DNA of 64,000 nt from Sinomonas sp. R1AF57 (GTDB lineage: Bacteria > Actinomycetota > Actinomycetes > Actinomycetales > Micrococcaceae): positions 1 to 64,000 of the forward strand of contig NZ_CP022463.1 in NCBI RefSeq assembly GCF_002224485.1, read 5' to 3'. Each line of letters begins with the position of its first letter. The stretch's first letter is position 1. Shown here one piece after another: positions 44,426 to 53,247 of the stretch. The notes beneath the pieces were generated by a model. It was not told the DNA's origin. It worked only from the letters and a program-made list of their open reading frames with translations, and searched no databases. Made by a program: the position numbers and the translations under genes.

Positions 44426-44466
44426 GAAATCCCGATGCGCGCGGCGCACCGGGATTTCTCGTTTTT
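44426..44466 (+). terminator. Intrinsic terminator of lsr2
   Basis: GAAATCCCG (44426-44434) pairs with CGGGATTTC (44450-44458), extended by an inner GCGC pair, and is followed by TCGTTTTT. It is one of the few hairpins in the window with a real T-run. Confidence 0.85.
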
Positions 44467-44571
44467 GCGAAGCGTATTTCCGCTGGTCTCCGGCGCGCAC
44501 GACGGCGGGCGGCTGCCCCACGGCGCGGCGGCCACCCGCCGTCGGACTCGCCAGGCGGGGCGACGGCGCCG

Positions 44572-44589
44572 GTTCACCCTGTGGCGAAC
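44572..44589 (+). promoter_or_regulatory. Dyad upstream of clpC, possible stress-regulator site
   Basis: GTTCACC-CTGT-GGCGAAC is an 18-base dyad with one mismatch, 82 bases before the clpC ATG. It resembles the GTTCGC/GCGAAC half sites of ClgR boxes that control clp genes in actinobacteria, but its spacing is one base off what I remember. The assignment is tentative. Confidence 0.35.
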
Positions 44590-44670
44590 AGCCCTCTGCG
44601 TGTGGGCACCCGGCACGTAGCATCGAGATACGCAAGTGACGCACCCAAGCTAAACCGGGGAGTTCGAGCA

Positions 44671-47190
44671 ATGTTCGAGAGATTCACAGACCGCGCCCGC
44701 CGCGTGGTGGTGCTGGCCCAAGAAGAGGCCCGCATGCTCAACCACAACTACATCGGGACCGAGCACATCCTCCTCGGGCTGATCCACGAGGGCGAAGGGG
44801 TCGCGGCCAAGGCTCTCGAATCCCTGAGCATCTCGTTGGACGGCGTCCGCGAGCAGGTGCAGGAGATCATCGGCCAGGGCCAGCAGGCCCCGTCCGGCCA
44901 CATCCCCTTCACGCCTCGCGCCAAGAAGGTCCTTGAGCTCTCGCTCCGCGAGGCGCTCCAGCTCGGCCACAACTACATCGGCACGGAGCACATCCTCCTC
45001 GGCCTCATCCGTGAGGGCGAGGGTGTGGCCGCCCAGGTGCTGGTCAAGCTCGGCGCGGACCTCAACCGGGTCCGCCAGCAGGTCATCCAGCTGCTGTCGG
45101 GCTACCAGGGCAAGGAGACCACCTCCGCCGGTGCCGGCTCCGGCCAGCCCGAGGGCACGCCCGCGGGCTCCGTCGTGCTGGACCAGTTCGGGCGCAACCT
45201 CACCCAGGCCGCGCGCGAGAACAAGCTCGACCCGGTGATCGGGCGCGAGCACGAGATGGAACGCGTCATGCAGGTCCTCTCGCGCCGCACCAAGAACAAC
45301 CCGGTCCTCATCGGCGAGCCCGGCGTCGGCAAGACCGCCGTCGTCGAGGGCCTCGCCCAGGCCATCGTGCGCGGGGACGTCCCGGAGACCATCAAGGACA
45401 AGCAGCTGTACACGCTTGACCTCGGCTCCCTCGTGGCCGGCTCCCGCTACCGCGGCGACTTTGAGGAACGCCTCAAGAAGGTCCTCAAGGAGATCCGCAC
45501 CCGCGGCGACATCATCCTGTTCATCGACGAGATCCATACCCTCGTCGGTGCGGGTGCCGCCGAGGGCGCGATCGACGCCGCCAGCATCCTCAAGCCGATG
45601 CTGGCCCGCGGCGAGCTGCAGACCATCGGCGCGACCACGCTCGACGAGTACCGCAAGCACATCGAGAAGGACGCCGCCCTCGAGCGCCGCTTCCAGCCGA
45701 TCCAGGTCTCCGAGCCGACGGTCGCCCTCGCGATCGAGATCCTCAAGGGCCTGCGCGACCGGTACGAGGCGCACCACCGTGTGACCATCACGGACGGCGC
45801 GCTCGCCGCCGCGGCGAACCTCGCCGAGCGCTACATCTCGGACCGGTTCCTCCCGGACAAGGCCATCGACCTCATCGACGAGGCGGGCGCGCGCCTGCGC
45901 ATCCGTCGGATGACGGCACCGCCGGAGCTCAAGGAGCTCGACGAGCGCATCGCCGGCCTCAAGCTCGAGAAGGAGTCCGCGATCGACGCGCAGGACTTCG
46001 AGGGCGCCGCCTCGCTGCGCGACAAGGAGCAGAAGCTCATCGCGGAGCGCGCCGAGCGCGAGCGTGCCTGGAAGTCCGGCGACATGGACGGCGTGGCCGA
46101 GGTGGACGAGGACCTGATCGCAGAGGTGCTCGCCAACTCGACCGGCATCCCGGTGTTCAAGCTGACCGAGGAGGAGTCCAGCCGCCTGCTCCACATGGAG
46201 GACGAGCTGCACAAGCGGGTCGTCGGCCAGGACGACGCGATCAAGGCGCTCTCCCGCTCGATCCGCCGCACCCGTGCCGGCCTCAAGGACCCGAAGCGTC
46301 CCGGCGGCTCGTTCATCTTCGCCGGCCCGACCGGCGTCGGCAAGACCGAGCTTGCCAAGGCACTCGCCGAGTTCCTCTTCGGCGAGGAGGACGCGCTCAT
46401 CACGCTGGACATGTCCGAGTTCTCCGAGAAGCACACGGTCTCGCGGCTCTTCGGTGCACCTCCCGGGTACGTGGGCTACGAGGAGGGCGGACAGCTCACC
46501 GAGAAGGTCCGCCGCCGTCCGTTCTCCGTGGTGCTGTTCGACGAGGTGGAGAAGGCCCACGCGGACCTCTTCAACTCGCTCCTGCAGATCCTCGAGGACG
46601 GCCGCCTCACGGACTCCCAGGGCCGCGTGGTGGACTTCAAGAACACCGTGATCATCATGACCACGAACCTCGGCACCCGGGACATCTCCAAGGGGGTCAT
46701 GACGGGCTTCCAGTCCGGCACCGACACCAAGACCGGGTACGAGCGCATGAAGTCGCGCGTGACCGAGGAGCTCAAGCAGCACTTCCGCCCCGAGTTCCTC
46801 AACCGCGTCGATGACATCGTGGTGTTCCCGCAGCTGACGCAGGAGCAGATCATCGAGATTGTCGACCTGATGATCGCCCGCCTCGAGCAGCGCCTCAAGG
46901 ACAAGGACATGGGCATCGAGCTCACCCAGGCCGCCAAGGTCCTGCTCGCCACCCGCGGGTACGACCCGACGATGGGTGCCCGTCCGCTGCGCCGCACGAT
47001 CCAGTCCGAGATCGAGGACCAGCTGTCGGAGAAGATCCTCTTCGGGGACCTCTCCGCGGGCGACATCGTGGTCATCGACACCGAGGGCGAGGGCGACGAG
47101 GCGAAGTTCACCTTCACCGGGATGCCCCGTCCGCAGGTCCCCGAAGTCGTGACCCTCGCCAAGGGCAGCGGCAAGGAGCTGGGCGCGTAA
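44671..47190 (+). CDS. clpC: ATP-dependent Clp protease ATPase subunit ClpC
   Basis: A Hsp100 unfoldase feeding ClpP1P2. 839 residues. The N-domain contains two related repeats ([20 protein letters not shown] and [19 protein letters not shown]). AAA1 has Walker [14 protein letters not shown], followed by a UVR-bearing middle region ([20 protein letters not shown]). AAA2 has [14 protein letters not shown], the VGF-type ClpP loop region and arginine fingers near [15 protein letters not shown] precedes the ATG at 44671. It ends in a strong terminator. Adaptors (for example ClpS, MecA) are not in the window. Confidence 0.97.
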   Translation: MFERFTDRARRVVVLAQEEARMLNHNYIGTEHILLGLIHEGEGVAAKALESLSISLDGVREQVQEIIGQGQQAPSGHIPFTPRAKKVLELSLREALQLGHNYIGTEHILLGLIREGEGVAAQVLVKLGADLNRVRQQVIQLLSGYQGKETTSAGAGSGQPEGTPAGSVVLDQFGRNLTQAARENKLDPVIGREHEMERVMQVLSRRTKNNPVLIGEPGVGKTAVVEGLAQAIVRGDVPETIKDKQLYTLDLGSLVAGSRYRGDFEERLKKVLKEIRTRGDIILFIDEIHTLVGAGAAEGAIDAASILKPMLARGELQTIGATTLDEYRKHIEKDAALERRFQPIQVSEPTVALAIEILKGLRDRYEAHHRVTITDGALAAAANLAERYISDRFLPDKAIDLIDEAGARLRIRRMTAPPELKELDERIAGLKLEKESAIDAQDFEGAASLRDKEQKLIAERAERERAWKSGDMDGVAEVDEDLIAEVLANSTGIPVFKLTEEESSRLLHMEDELHKRVVGQDDAIKALSRSIRRTRAGLKDPKRPGGSFIFAGPTGVGKTELAKALAEFLFGEEDALITLDMSEFSEKHTVSRLFGAPPGYVGYEEGGQLTEKVRRRPFSVVLFDEVEKAHADLFNSLLQILEDGRLTDSQGRVVDFKNTVIIMTTNLGTRDISKGVMTGFQSGTDTKTGYERMKSRVTEELKQHFRPEFLNRVDDIVVFPQLTQEQIIEIVDLMIARLEQRLKDKDMGIELTQAAKVLLATRGYDPTMGARPLRRTIQSEIEDQLSEKILFGDLSAGDIVVIDTEGEGDEAKFTFTGMPRPQVPEVVTLAKGSGKELGA

Positions 47191-47224
47191 CGCCCGTCTC
47201 CAGCCAAAGCCACGGCGCACGACG

Positions 47225-47256
47225 GCGGCCCCCCACCTTCCGAGGTGGGGGGCCGC
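47225..47256 (+). terminator. Terminator of clpC
   Basis: A perfect 14-bp stem, GCGGCCCCCCACCT (47225-47238) with AGGTGGGGGGCCGC (47243-47256), and the tetraloop TCCG, 34 bases after the clpC stop. No T-run. Confidence 0.85.
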
Positions 47257-47322
47257 TGCGCTGCGGCATGGTTGCGTCGGCAAATAAATCCAATCGCTAG
47301 ACAAAACCACTAACTGAGCGTA

Positions 47323-47372
47323 GTGTCTCTCTTGGTCTCAACGTGATCCGTTCCACACCCAGAGAGAGACAC
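47323..47372 (+). promoter_or_regulatory. RNA hairpin covering the ribosome-binding site of the FAD oxidoreductase
   Basis: GTGTCTCTCT (47323-47332) is the exact complement of AGAGAGACAC (47363-47372), which includes the ribosome-binding purines directly before the ATG at 47374. CACTA (47308-47312) can pair instead with TAGTG (47321-47325), overlapping the first arm. A two-state leader is possible. No known riboswitch family is recognisable. Confidence 0.45.
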
Positions 47373-47373
47373 C

Positions 47374-48702
47374 ATGACCGTCCAGACTGAATTCATCACC
47401 CTCGAGGACCTCGTGCGCGGCGAGGTGTTCGACCCGAGCGACCGGGGCTACGCGGCTGAGGCTGCCGCGTTCAACGCCGCCGTCGCCCACTGCCCCGACG
47501 TCGTCGTCGCGGCCCGCGACGCCGCCGACGTCGTCGCGACGGTCCGCTGGGCCTCGCTGAACTCGGTGCCGCTCCACGTCCAGGCGACTGGCCACGGCGC
47601 CGAACGCGCCATGACGGGTGGGGTCCTCCTGAGCACCAAGCGCCTCCGCTCGGTGGCGATCGACCCCCATGCGCGGACCGCAACCGTCGGCGCCGGCACC
47701 CGGTGGCGCGAGGTCATCGACGCGGCCGCGCAGCATGGCCTCGCACCCCTGAACGGCTCCAGCTCGGACGTCGGCGTGGTCGGATACACGCTCGGCGGCG
47801 GCCTGCCCGTCCTCGGGCGCACGTTCGGCTTCGCCGCCGACTCGGTCGTGAGCTTCGAGATCGTCACGATGGACGGCGATGCCCGCACCGTCAGCCGCAC
47901 CCGTGAGCCGGAGCTCTTCGATCTCGTCGCCGGCGGCGGTCACGGCCTCGTCGTCGTCACCGCCGTGACCTTCCGCCTCTACAGGGTCGCGCAGGTCTAC
48001 GGCGGGGCGCTCGTCTTCGACGGCGCGCACTCCGCGTCCGTCCTGCGTGCCTTCGCGGCGTGGTCGCGCACCCTCAAGGACGCCTCCAACACGGCGATCC
48101 GCTTCCTGCGCGCCCCCGATGCGCCGGACGTTCCGCGCGAGCTCGCCGGGAAGCTCACGGTCCACGTCAGCTTCGCCCATGTGGGTCCCGGCGGCGAGAA
48201 GGCCCTCGCTCCGATGCGGGCCGCCGCTCCCGTCCTCCTGGATGCGGTGGGCGTGCTGCCGTACACCGAGATCGACCGCGTCTACTCGGATCCCGAGACG
48301 CCGATGCCGTTCCTCAGCGGAGGCACAGGGATCGTGGACCTGACGGAGGCGGCCATCGAGGCCGTGCTCGCTGCTGTCGGCCCGGACGCCGCCACGGTCC
48401 TGCCCCTGGTGGAGTTCCGGCTGCTCGGCGGTGCGATGGCATCCGACGCCGGCCGGACCGTCTCCGCGCACGGACTCGCCTATGCGGTGCATGCGGTGGG
48501 CGTCCTCGCGCCGCCGATTGCCGACCTGGTCCCCGCCGCGCTCGAGGGCCTCCTCGCGGCCCTGCGCCCCTTCGGCAACGGCCGCGGCCCGCGGAACTTC
48601 CTCGGCGGCGAGGATCCCTCGGCGGGGTACAGCGAGAAGGTCAACGCCGTCCTCGCGGTGGCCCGCGAGGAGCTCGACCCCCAGGGCCTCCTGCGTCCCT
48701 GA
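47374..48702 (+). CDS. FAD-binding oxidoreductase (PCMH/VAO family, BBE C-terminus)
   Basis: 442 residues. The FAD domain (VVVAARDAADVVATVRWA, then ATGHGAERAMTGGVLLSTKRL) has a His in the place where 8-alpha-histidyl flavin links occur. It continues with SSDVGVVGYTLGGGLPVLGR and AGGGHGLVVVTAVTFRLY. The C-terminus (SAGYSEKVNAVLAVAREELDPQGLLRP) is the berberine-bridge-like tail. It probably oxidises a sugar, alcohol or heterocycle with oxygen or an electron carrier; the substrate is unknown. No signal peptide. It has its own leader with possible translational control (47323-47372). Confidence 0.85.
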   Translation: MTVQTEFITLEDLVRGEVFDPSDRGYAAEAAAFNAAVAHCPDVVVAARDAADVVATVRWASLNSVPLHVQATGHGAERAMTGGVLLSTKRLRSVAIDPHARTATVGAGTRWREVIDAAAQHGLAPLNGSSSDVGVVGYTLGGGLPVLGRTFGFAADSVVSFEIVTMDGDARTVSRTREPELFDLVAGGGHGLVVVTAVTFRLYRVAQVYGGALVFDGAHSASVLRAFAAWSRTLKDASNTAIRFLRAPDAPDVPRELAGKLTVHVSFAHVGPGGEKALAPMRAAAPVLLDAVGVLPYTEIDRVYSDPETPMPFLSGGTGIVDLTEAAIEAVLAAVGPDAATVLPLVEFRLLGGAMASDAGRTVSAHGLAYAVHAVGVLAPPIADLVPAALEGLLAALRPFGNGRGPRNFLGGEDPSAGYSEKVNAVLAVAREELDPQGLLRP

Positions 48703-48798
48703 GGGCCCCGTGCCCGGGCCGCGCCGGCTTTGTTTCCCCCACCGCCCACAGGGCAATCACTCCCGCGACAGCTCGATGGAGACGATGGAAGGGAAGCC

Positions 48799-49137
48799 AT
48801 GAACACTGTGACCCCCGAGAACCCGGACGAGTCCCAGAAGGATGCCGAGCGCGGACCCGGCGGATACGGCGTCCCCACCCCCGAGCAGGAGATGGGCCAG
48901 GGCGCCGGCGAGCAGCAGGGCGCCGGCGAGCCGCAGGGCGCCGGGCAGCAGGGCACCGAGCAGCAGGGCGGCGGGCAGCAAGGCGCTGGCCAGCAGGCCG
49001 GTGACCAGCAGGCCGCCGGCAACCAGCCGACGTCGGGGTCCGGACAGCGAGCCGACGCCGATGAGCTCGCGGGGGAGCAGCGCGACCCGGTCACGGGCGA
49101 GGACCTCAAGCCCGGCGAGGCGGAGAGCAGCGCATAG
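48799..49137 (+). CDS. Gln/Gly-rich low-complexity protein
   Basis: 112 residues, hydrophilic and probably disordered. The middle is a run of short repeats of the type QQGAGEP, GQQGTEQ, QQGGGQQ and GQQAGDQQ. The ends are acidic, with motifs such as NPDESQKDAERGPGGYGVP and DPVTGEDLKPGEAE. GGAAGGGAAG precedes the ATG. It resembles stress- or desiccation-type small hydrophilic proteins, but I do not recognise a family. It lies between the FAD oxidoreductase and dhaK without obvious link. Confidence 0.6.
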   Translation: MNTVTPENPDESQKDAERGPGGYGVPTPEQEMGQGAGEQQGAGEPQGAGQQGTEQQGGGQQGAGQQAGDQQAAGNQPTSGSGQRADADELAGEQRDPVTGEDLKPGEAESSA

Positions 49138-49197
49138 CCCTGCGGTAGGCTCCAAGCACGACCCGTGCAAGCGTGGGACACCGTGCAAAGGAGCGGC

Positions 49198-50199
49198 ATG
49201 AAGAAGCTCATCAATGACCCGCGGGCGGTGGTGGACGAGTCGGTGGAGGGCTTCGGGCTCGCGCACGCCGATCTGGTCCGCGTCCACCCCGACCCGCTCT
49301 TCGTCAGCCGCGCGGGCGGTGCGGTCCCGGGCAAGGTCGGCCTCGTGTCCGGGGGCGGCAGCGGGCATGAGCCCCTCCATTCCGGCTACGTCGGGAGCGG
49401 AATGCTCGACGCCGCCGTGCCCGGCGCCGTCTTCACCTCGCCCACTCCGGACGCGATCATCCCGGCGACGCAGGCCGCGGACGGAGGGGCCGGCGTCGTG
49501 CTTGTCGTGAAGAACTACACCGGCGACGTGCTCAACTTCGAGACGGCCGCCGAGATGTGCCAGACCGAGGGCCTCGACGTGCGCACGGTCCTCGTGGACG
49601 ACGACGTCGCCGTCGAGGACTCCCTCTACACCGCCGGGCGGCGCGGCGTGGCCGGGACGGTGCTCGTGGAGAAGATCGCCGGCGCGGCCGCCGAGCGTGG
49701 AGACGGCCTGGACGAGGTCGAGGCCATCGGACGGAAGGTCGTCGCGAACGTCCGCTCGATGGGCCTCGCGCTCACGCCCTGCACCGTCCCGCACGCCGGG
49801 AAGACGAGCTTCGACCTCGGCGAGGACGAGATCGAAATCGGGATCGGCATCCACGGCGAGCCGGGGCGGCGCCGCGTGGGCCTCGAGCCCGCCGACGCCC
49901 TGACCGAGCACCTGCTCACACCTGTCATGGACGACCTCGGGCTCGCCGAGGGGGAGAGGGTCCTGCTCTTCGTCAACGGCATGGGCGGCACGCCGCTCTC
50001 GGAGCTCTACATCGTGTACCGCGCGGCGGCCCGGATCCTGGCAGACCGCGGCGCCCTGGTCGAAAGGAGCCTGGTGGGGAACTACACGACCTCGCTCGAG
50101 ATGCAGGGGTGCTCCCTCACCCTCCTCCGGCTCGACGACGAGCTCACCGGGCTCTGGGACGCCCCCGTGCACACCCCGGCACTGCGGTGGGGCGCGTGA
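49198..50199 (+). CDS. dhaK: Dihydroxyacetone kinase, DhaK subunit (PTS type)
   Basis: Binds dihydroxyacetone covalently through a His hemiaminal and presents it to DhaL-ADP. 333 residues. [24 protein letters not shown] contains the active-site His, and [19 protein letters not shown] and [21 protein letters not shown] follow. The ATG at 49198 has AAAGGAGCGG upstream; the extension to 49165 is rejected. A TAGGCT box (about 49145) gives a 50-base leader. It is the first gene of dhaKLM, all overlapping. Confidence 0.95.
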   Translation: MKKLINDPRAVVDESVEGFGLAHADLVRVHPDPLFVSRAGGAVPGKVGLVSGGGSGHEPLHSGYVGSGMLDAAVPGAVFTSPTPDAIIPATQAADGGAGVVLVVKNYTGDVLNFETAAEMCQTEGLDVRTVLVDDDVAVEDSLYTAGRRGVAGTVLVEKIAGAAAERGDGLDEVEAIGRKVVANVRSMGLALTPCTVPHAGKTSFDLGEDEIEIGIGIHGEPGRRRVGLEPADALTEHLLTPVMDDLGLAEGERVLLFVNGMGGTPLSELYIVYRAAARILADRGALVERSLVGNYTTSLEMQGCSLTLLRLDDELTGLWDAPVHTPALRWGA

Positions 50200-50831
50200 T
50201 GGCGGCCCTCGACACCGCGTGGGCCGAACGCTGGCTGCGGGAGAGCGCGCGCGTCATCGCGGAGCACCGGCAGGAGCTCATCGAGCTCGACCGCGCGATC
50301 GGCGACGGTGACCATGGCGAGAACATGGACCGCGGCTTCGCGGCCATCGTGGCGAAGTTCGACGAGGAGCCGCCCGCATCCCTCGCCGGGGCCCTCAAGA
50401 CGGCAGCCATGATGCTCATGAGCAAGGTCGGCGGCGCCGCGGGCCCGCTGTACGGCACGGCGTTCCTGCGGGCCTCGACCGCGATCGGCGATGCCGAGGC
50501 GCTGGACGGCCCTGCGGTGGCGCGGATGCTGGCCGCAGGACGCGACGGGATCGTGGCCCGCGGCAAGGCCGAGCCGGGGGACAAGACGATGGTGGATGCG
50601 TGGACGCCAGCCGTGGACGCCGCCGCCGGCGGCACAGACGGACACGCAGCGCTCGGTGCCGCGGCCGACGCTGCGGAGGCCGGCGCGCAGGCCACCAAGC
50701 CGCTCGTGGCCCGCAAGGGCCGGGCGAGCTACTTGGGGCAGCGGAGCGCGGGCCACCTCGATCCCGGCGCGGTGTCCACGGCGCTGATCCTGCGCGCCGC
50801 CGTCACCGCCACGGTGGAGGCGGACGCGTGA
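50199..50831 (+). CDS. dhaL: Dihydroxyacetone kinase, DhaL subunit
   Basis: The ADP-binding subunit that transfers the phosphate. 210 residues, an eight-helix barrel. The metal/ADP site is AIGDGDHGENMDRG; TAAMMLMSKVGGAAGPLYGTAFL and KGRASYLGQRSAGHLDPGAVSTALIL are typical. Its ADP is rephosphorylated in place by DhaM rather than exchanged. The ATG overlaps the dhaK stop. Confidence 0.95.
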   Translation: MAALDTAWAERWLRESARVIAEHRQELIELDRAIGDGDHGENMDRGFAAIVAKFDEEPPASLAGALKTAAMMLMSKVGGAAGPLYGTAFLRASTAIGDAEALDGPAVARMLAAGRDGIVARGKAEPGDKTMVDAWTPAVDAAAGGTDGHAALGAAADAAEAGAQATKPLVARKGRASYLGQRSAGHLDPGAVSTALILRAAVTATVEADA

Positions 50832-51502
50832 CCCCGGTCGGCCTGCTCATCGTCTCGCACAGCGCGCGCCTCGCCGAAGGCGTCGTGGAGGTTGCCGCCC
50901 AGATGGGGGCCGGAGTCCCGCTCGTCGCGGCAGGCGGGACGGACGACGGCGGCGTGGGAACCTCCTTCGAGAAGGTCATGGAGGGCATCGGGGCCGCGGA
51001 CCAGGGCGAGGGGGTCGTGGTGCTCGCCGACCTCGGGTCCGCCGTCATGACGGCCGAGTCAGTGCTCGAGTTCCTCGAGGACTCCCAGCGCCAGCGGGTC
51101 CGGATTGCCGACGCGGCCCTCGTCGAGGGAGCCGTCGCCGCCGCGGTCGCGGCCGCGGCGGGAGCCGGGCTGGAGGGCGTCGTGCGCGCCGCCGAGGAAG
51201 CCGTCCCGGGCGCCGAGGCCGAGGAGCCGCCCGAGCTCCGGGAGCCCACAGAGTCCGCGGTCCTGACGCTCGTGAACCCCATGGGGCTGCACGCGAGGCC
51301 GGCGGCCGTGCTCGCGGGCAGGCTCTCGGCCTTCGACGTCCAGGTGACCGTCAACGGCGTCGACGGCCAGTCCGTCATGGCGCTCATGGGCCTGGGTGCC
51401 GGGAAGGACAGCCAACTCGTGGTGGAGACCTCGGGCCCGGACGCGCTGAAGGCACTCGACTTCGTGCGCGCCCAAGTCAAGGCCGGCTTCGGCGAGCTCT
51501 GA
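50828..51502 (+). CDS. dhaM: DhaM phosphotransferase (EIIA-Man plus HPr domains)
   Basis: Carries phosphate from the PTS to DhaL-ADP. 224 residues: an EIIA(mannose)-like domain with the phospho-His in GLLIVSHSARLAEGVVEVA, a short Ala/Glu-rich linker, and an HPr domain (LVNPMGLHARPAAVLAGRLS) with its His. The third, EI-like domain of the E. coli protein is missing, so a free EI must phosphorylate the HPr part. The GTG start overlaps the dhaL stop. Its stop codon lies in the first unit of a tandem GGTCACC repeat. Confidence 0.93.
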   Translation: MTPVGLLIVSHSARLAEGVVEVAAQMGAGVPLVAAGGTDDGGVGTSFEKVMEGIGAADQGEGVVVLADLGSAVMTAESVLEFLEDSQRQRVRIADAALVEGAVAAAVAAAAGAGLEGVVRAAEEAVPGAEAEEPPELREPTESAVLTLVNPMGLHARPAAVLAGRLSAFDVQVTVNGVDGQSVMALMGLGAGKDSQLVVETSGPDALKALDFVRAQVKAGFGEL

Positions 51503-51542
51503 AGGTCACCTCCTGAAGGTCACCTCCTGGGGTCACCTCCCG
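51501..51542 (+). repeat. Three tandem 14-bp GGTCACC units
   Basis: GAAGGTCACCTCCT occurs at 51501-51514 and 51515-51528, then GGGGTCACCTCCCG at 51529-51542. The first unit supplies the last bases of the dhaM stop. All are in one orientation here, unlike the palindromic copies at 5421 and 54243. Confidence 0.85.
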
Positions 51543-51543
51543 C

Positions 51544-51549
51544 TACGCT
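51544..51549 (+). promoter_or_regulatory. -10 box of the GNAT gene, leaderless arrangement
   Basis: TACGCT ends 6 bases before the ATG at 51556, directly after the tandem repeats. Confidence 0.5.
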
Positions 51550-51555
51550 GGGCCC

Positions 51556-52062
51556 ATGAGCGGCAGCCAGCCACACGCCGTCGTGCGCCGGGCGGATCCC
51601 GCGGATGCGGAGGCGCTCGCGCGGCTCCTCGACGCGTTCAACGGCGAGTTCGGGGAGCCGAGCCCGGGCATCGCGGTCCTGGCCCAGCGGCTCTCCACAA
51701 TGCTCGCCGGCCCCGCCGCCGTGGCGCTCGTCGTCGGGGACCCCGCGGTCGGCGTCGCCCTCCTGAGCTTCCGCGCCACGGTGTGGTCGGACGGGCCGAC
51801 GGCCCTCCTCGAGGAGCTGTACGTGGTTCCGGAGCGGCGCAACGGCGGGCTCGGCGGTGCCCTGCTGGAGGCCGCCGAGGCAGCGGCGCGGGACCGCGGG
51901 GCGGAACTGCTGGAGATCAACGTGGACGGCGAGGATGCCGATGCGCGGCGCTTCTACGAGCGCCACGGCTACGTGAGCGGCAACCCAGGGCGGCCGGAAC
52001 CGCAGTTCTACTACTCGCGGGAGCTGGGCCGGCAGCCCTCCGGCCCCGAGGCGCGCCACTAG
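51556..52062 (+). CDS. GNAT-family N-acetyltransferase
   Basis: 168 residues with the acetyl-CoA fold: VVRRADPADAEALARLLDAF at the start, the beta-4 strand LLEELYVVPERRNGGLGGAL with the pyrophosphate loop (R-x-x-G-x-G-G/A variant RNGGLGG), and DADARRFYERHGYVSGNP at the end. The substrate is unknown. The gene is followed within 10 bases by the amino-acid acetyltransferase. Confidence 0.85.
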   Translation: MSGSQPHAVVRRADPADAEALARLLDAFNGEFGEPSPGIAVLAQRLSTMLAGPAAVALVVGDPAVGVALLSFRATVWSDGPTALLEELYVVPERRNGGLGGALLEAAEAAARDRGAELLEINVDGEDADARRFYERHGYVSGNPGRPEPQFYYSRELGRQPSGPEARH

Positions 52063-52065
52063 GAT
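52060..52065 (+). promoter_or_regulatory. -10 box before the amino-acid acetyltransferase
   Basis: TAGGAT overlaps the stop codon of the preceding gene and ends 7 bases before the ATG at 52073. It suggests a separate leaderless message. Confidence 0.55.
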
Positions 52066-52072
52066 TGAGCGC

Positions 52073-52627
52073 ATGACCCCCGAGACCTCCGCCGACCCCG
52101 CCGCGCCTGCCTTCACCCTGCGCCGGGCCCGAACGAGCGACGTCGCCGCGATCAAGCGCCTCGTCGCGCCGCTGGCGGAGCGGCGGATCCTCATCTCGAA
52201 GGAATCGGTCGCCTACTACGAGGCCATCCAGGAGTTCCGCGTCGCGGAGGGTCCGGACGGGGAGCTCATCGGCTGCGGTGCCCTCCACGTCATGTGGGAG
52301 GACCTCGCCGAGATCCGCACCCTTGCCGCCGCGGACACGTGGCGCGGGCAGGGGGTCGGGCATGCGCTCGTCGAGCAGCTGCTCCAGGAGGCGCGCGACG
52401 TCGGCGTGCAGCGGGTCTTCTGCCTCACGTTCGAGGTGGGGTTCTTCGAGCGGCACGGGTTCGAGGTCATGGCCGACCAGTCCGGTGTGGACCCGGAGGT
52501 GTACTCCGAGCTCCTGCGCTCCCACGACGAGGGCGTCGCCGAGTTCCTCGACCTTGCCCGGGTAAAGCCGAACACCCTTGGGAACACCCGGATGATCCGG
52601 TGGCTCCACGGGCGGGCGCGCGAGTAG
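52073..52627 (+). CDS. argA: Amino-acid N-acetyltransferase (short GNAT type, likely glutamate)
   Basis: 184 residues, the short single-domain N-acetylglutamate synthase form known from actinobacteria, which lacks the kinase-like domain. FTLRRARTSDVAAIKRLVAP, ALHVMWEDLAEIRTLAAADT, WRGQGVGHALVEQLL (acetyl-CoA loop) and the characteristic VFCLTFEVGFFERHGFEV can be seen. It would supply N-acetylglutamate for arginine synthesis. No other arg gene is near, so the assignment depends on sequence alone. Confidence 0.8.
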   Translation: MTPETSADPAAPAFTLRRARTSDVAAIKRLVAPLAERRILISKESVAYYEAIQEFRVAEGPDGELIGCGALHVMWEDLAEIRTLAAADTWRGQGVGHALVEQLLQEARDVGVQRVFCLTFEVGFFERHGFEVMADQSGVDPEVYSELLRSHDEGVAEFLDLARVKPNTLGNTRMIRWLHGRARE

Positions 52628-52639
52628 CCGACCCCGGGC

Positions 52640-53131
52640 TTACCCGGCCCGCAGCCCCTGCGCGTCGAGGGTTGCGGACGCGGTGGTGGGGCCTCCGCAG
52701 TCCCTGCCGTAGGGATAGGTGGTCTTCGGTGTGAGGCGGACGCTGCTCGTGCCGATCGGAAGCCCCCCGGCGTCCGTCCCGTTCGCGGTGACGTCGAGAG
52801 GGTGATCGTTGATGGCGGCCTCGATGGCGACCTCAATGATGCCGTCCGCCGTGCGCAGCGACCGGGCGCGCAGCGCTCCCGGCGTTGCGGGCGGCAGGGA
52901 GCCCGGGCTGGTTCCCGTGAGCGCGGCGGAGTCGAGCGCCGCGGACCGGCACGCTCCGTCCTGGCAGAGCTCGACGCTCAGGGCGCCGAGGCTCTGCGCC
53001 CGGTCCGGCGTGACGCGCAGGGTGACGGTTGAGACATAGCCGACCGCAGGACAGGCCGTGGGCCCGCACGCGGTCAGGCCTGCACCTGCGAGGGCAGTGC
53101 CGAGCGCCATCAGGGGTGCGCGGGCGTCCAT
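52640..53131 (-). CDS. Predicted lipoprotein
   Basis: 163 residues. The start at 53131 gives a lipoprotein signal with lipobox LTAC (MALGTALAGAGLTACGP). The mature part is beta-rich with several Cys (CPAVGYVSTVTLRVT, LCQDGACRSAAL, GRDCGGPTT), suggesting a disulfide-bonded immunoglobulin-like fold outside the membrane. No family is recognised. A longer upstream frame would hide the signal peptide and is rejected. It is convergent with the acetyltransferase gene. Confidence 0.7.
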   Translation of the reverse strand: MDARAPLMALGTALAGAGLTACGPTACPAVGYVSTVTLRVTPDRAQSLGALSVELCQDGACRSAALDSAALTGTSPGSLPPATPGALRARSLRTADGIIEVAIEAAINDHPLDVTANGTDAGGLPIGTSSVRLTPKTTYPYGRDCGGPTTASATLDAQGLRAG

Positions 53132-53247
53132 GCCCTGAGCGTAGTTGCCCCGGAGGCCGTACCCGGACATATCTGCACAACTCGCCCACGGATCGGGCCG
53201 GAATGCAGGCTGGCGGCCTCCGGGTGATGTCGATATGCTCGCCGCCT

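Noticed and set aside
44572-44589. HspR/HAIR operator before clpC
   Set aside because: The dyad GTTCACC-CTGT-GGCGAAC does not resemble CTTGAGT-N7-ACTCAAG; only a loose likeness to ClgR half sites remains.
44650-47310. An 886-residue minus-strand frame opposite clpC
   Set aside because: It is the exact shadow of clpC, with composition (Leu/Glu/Val/Asp/His) produced by the clpC codons, and has no start signal.
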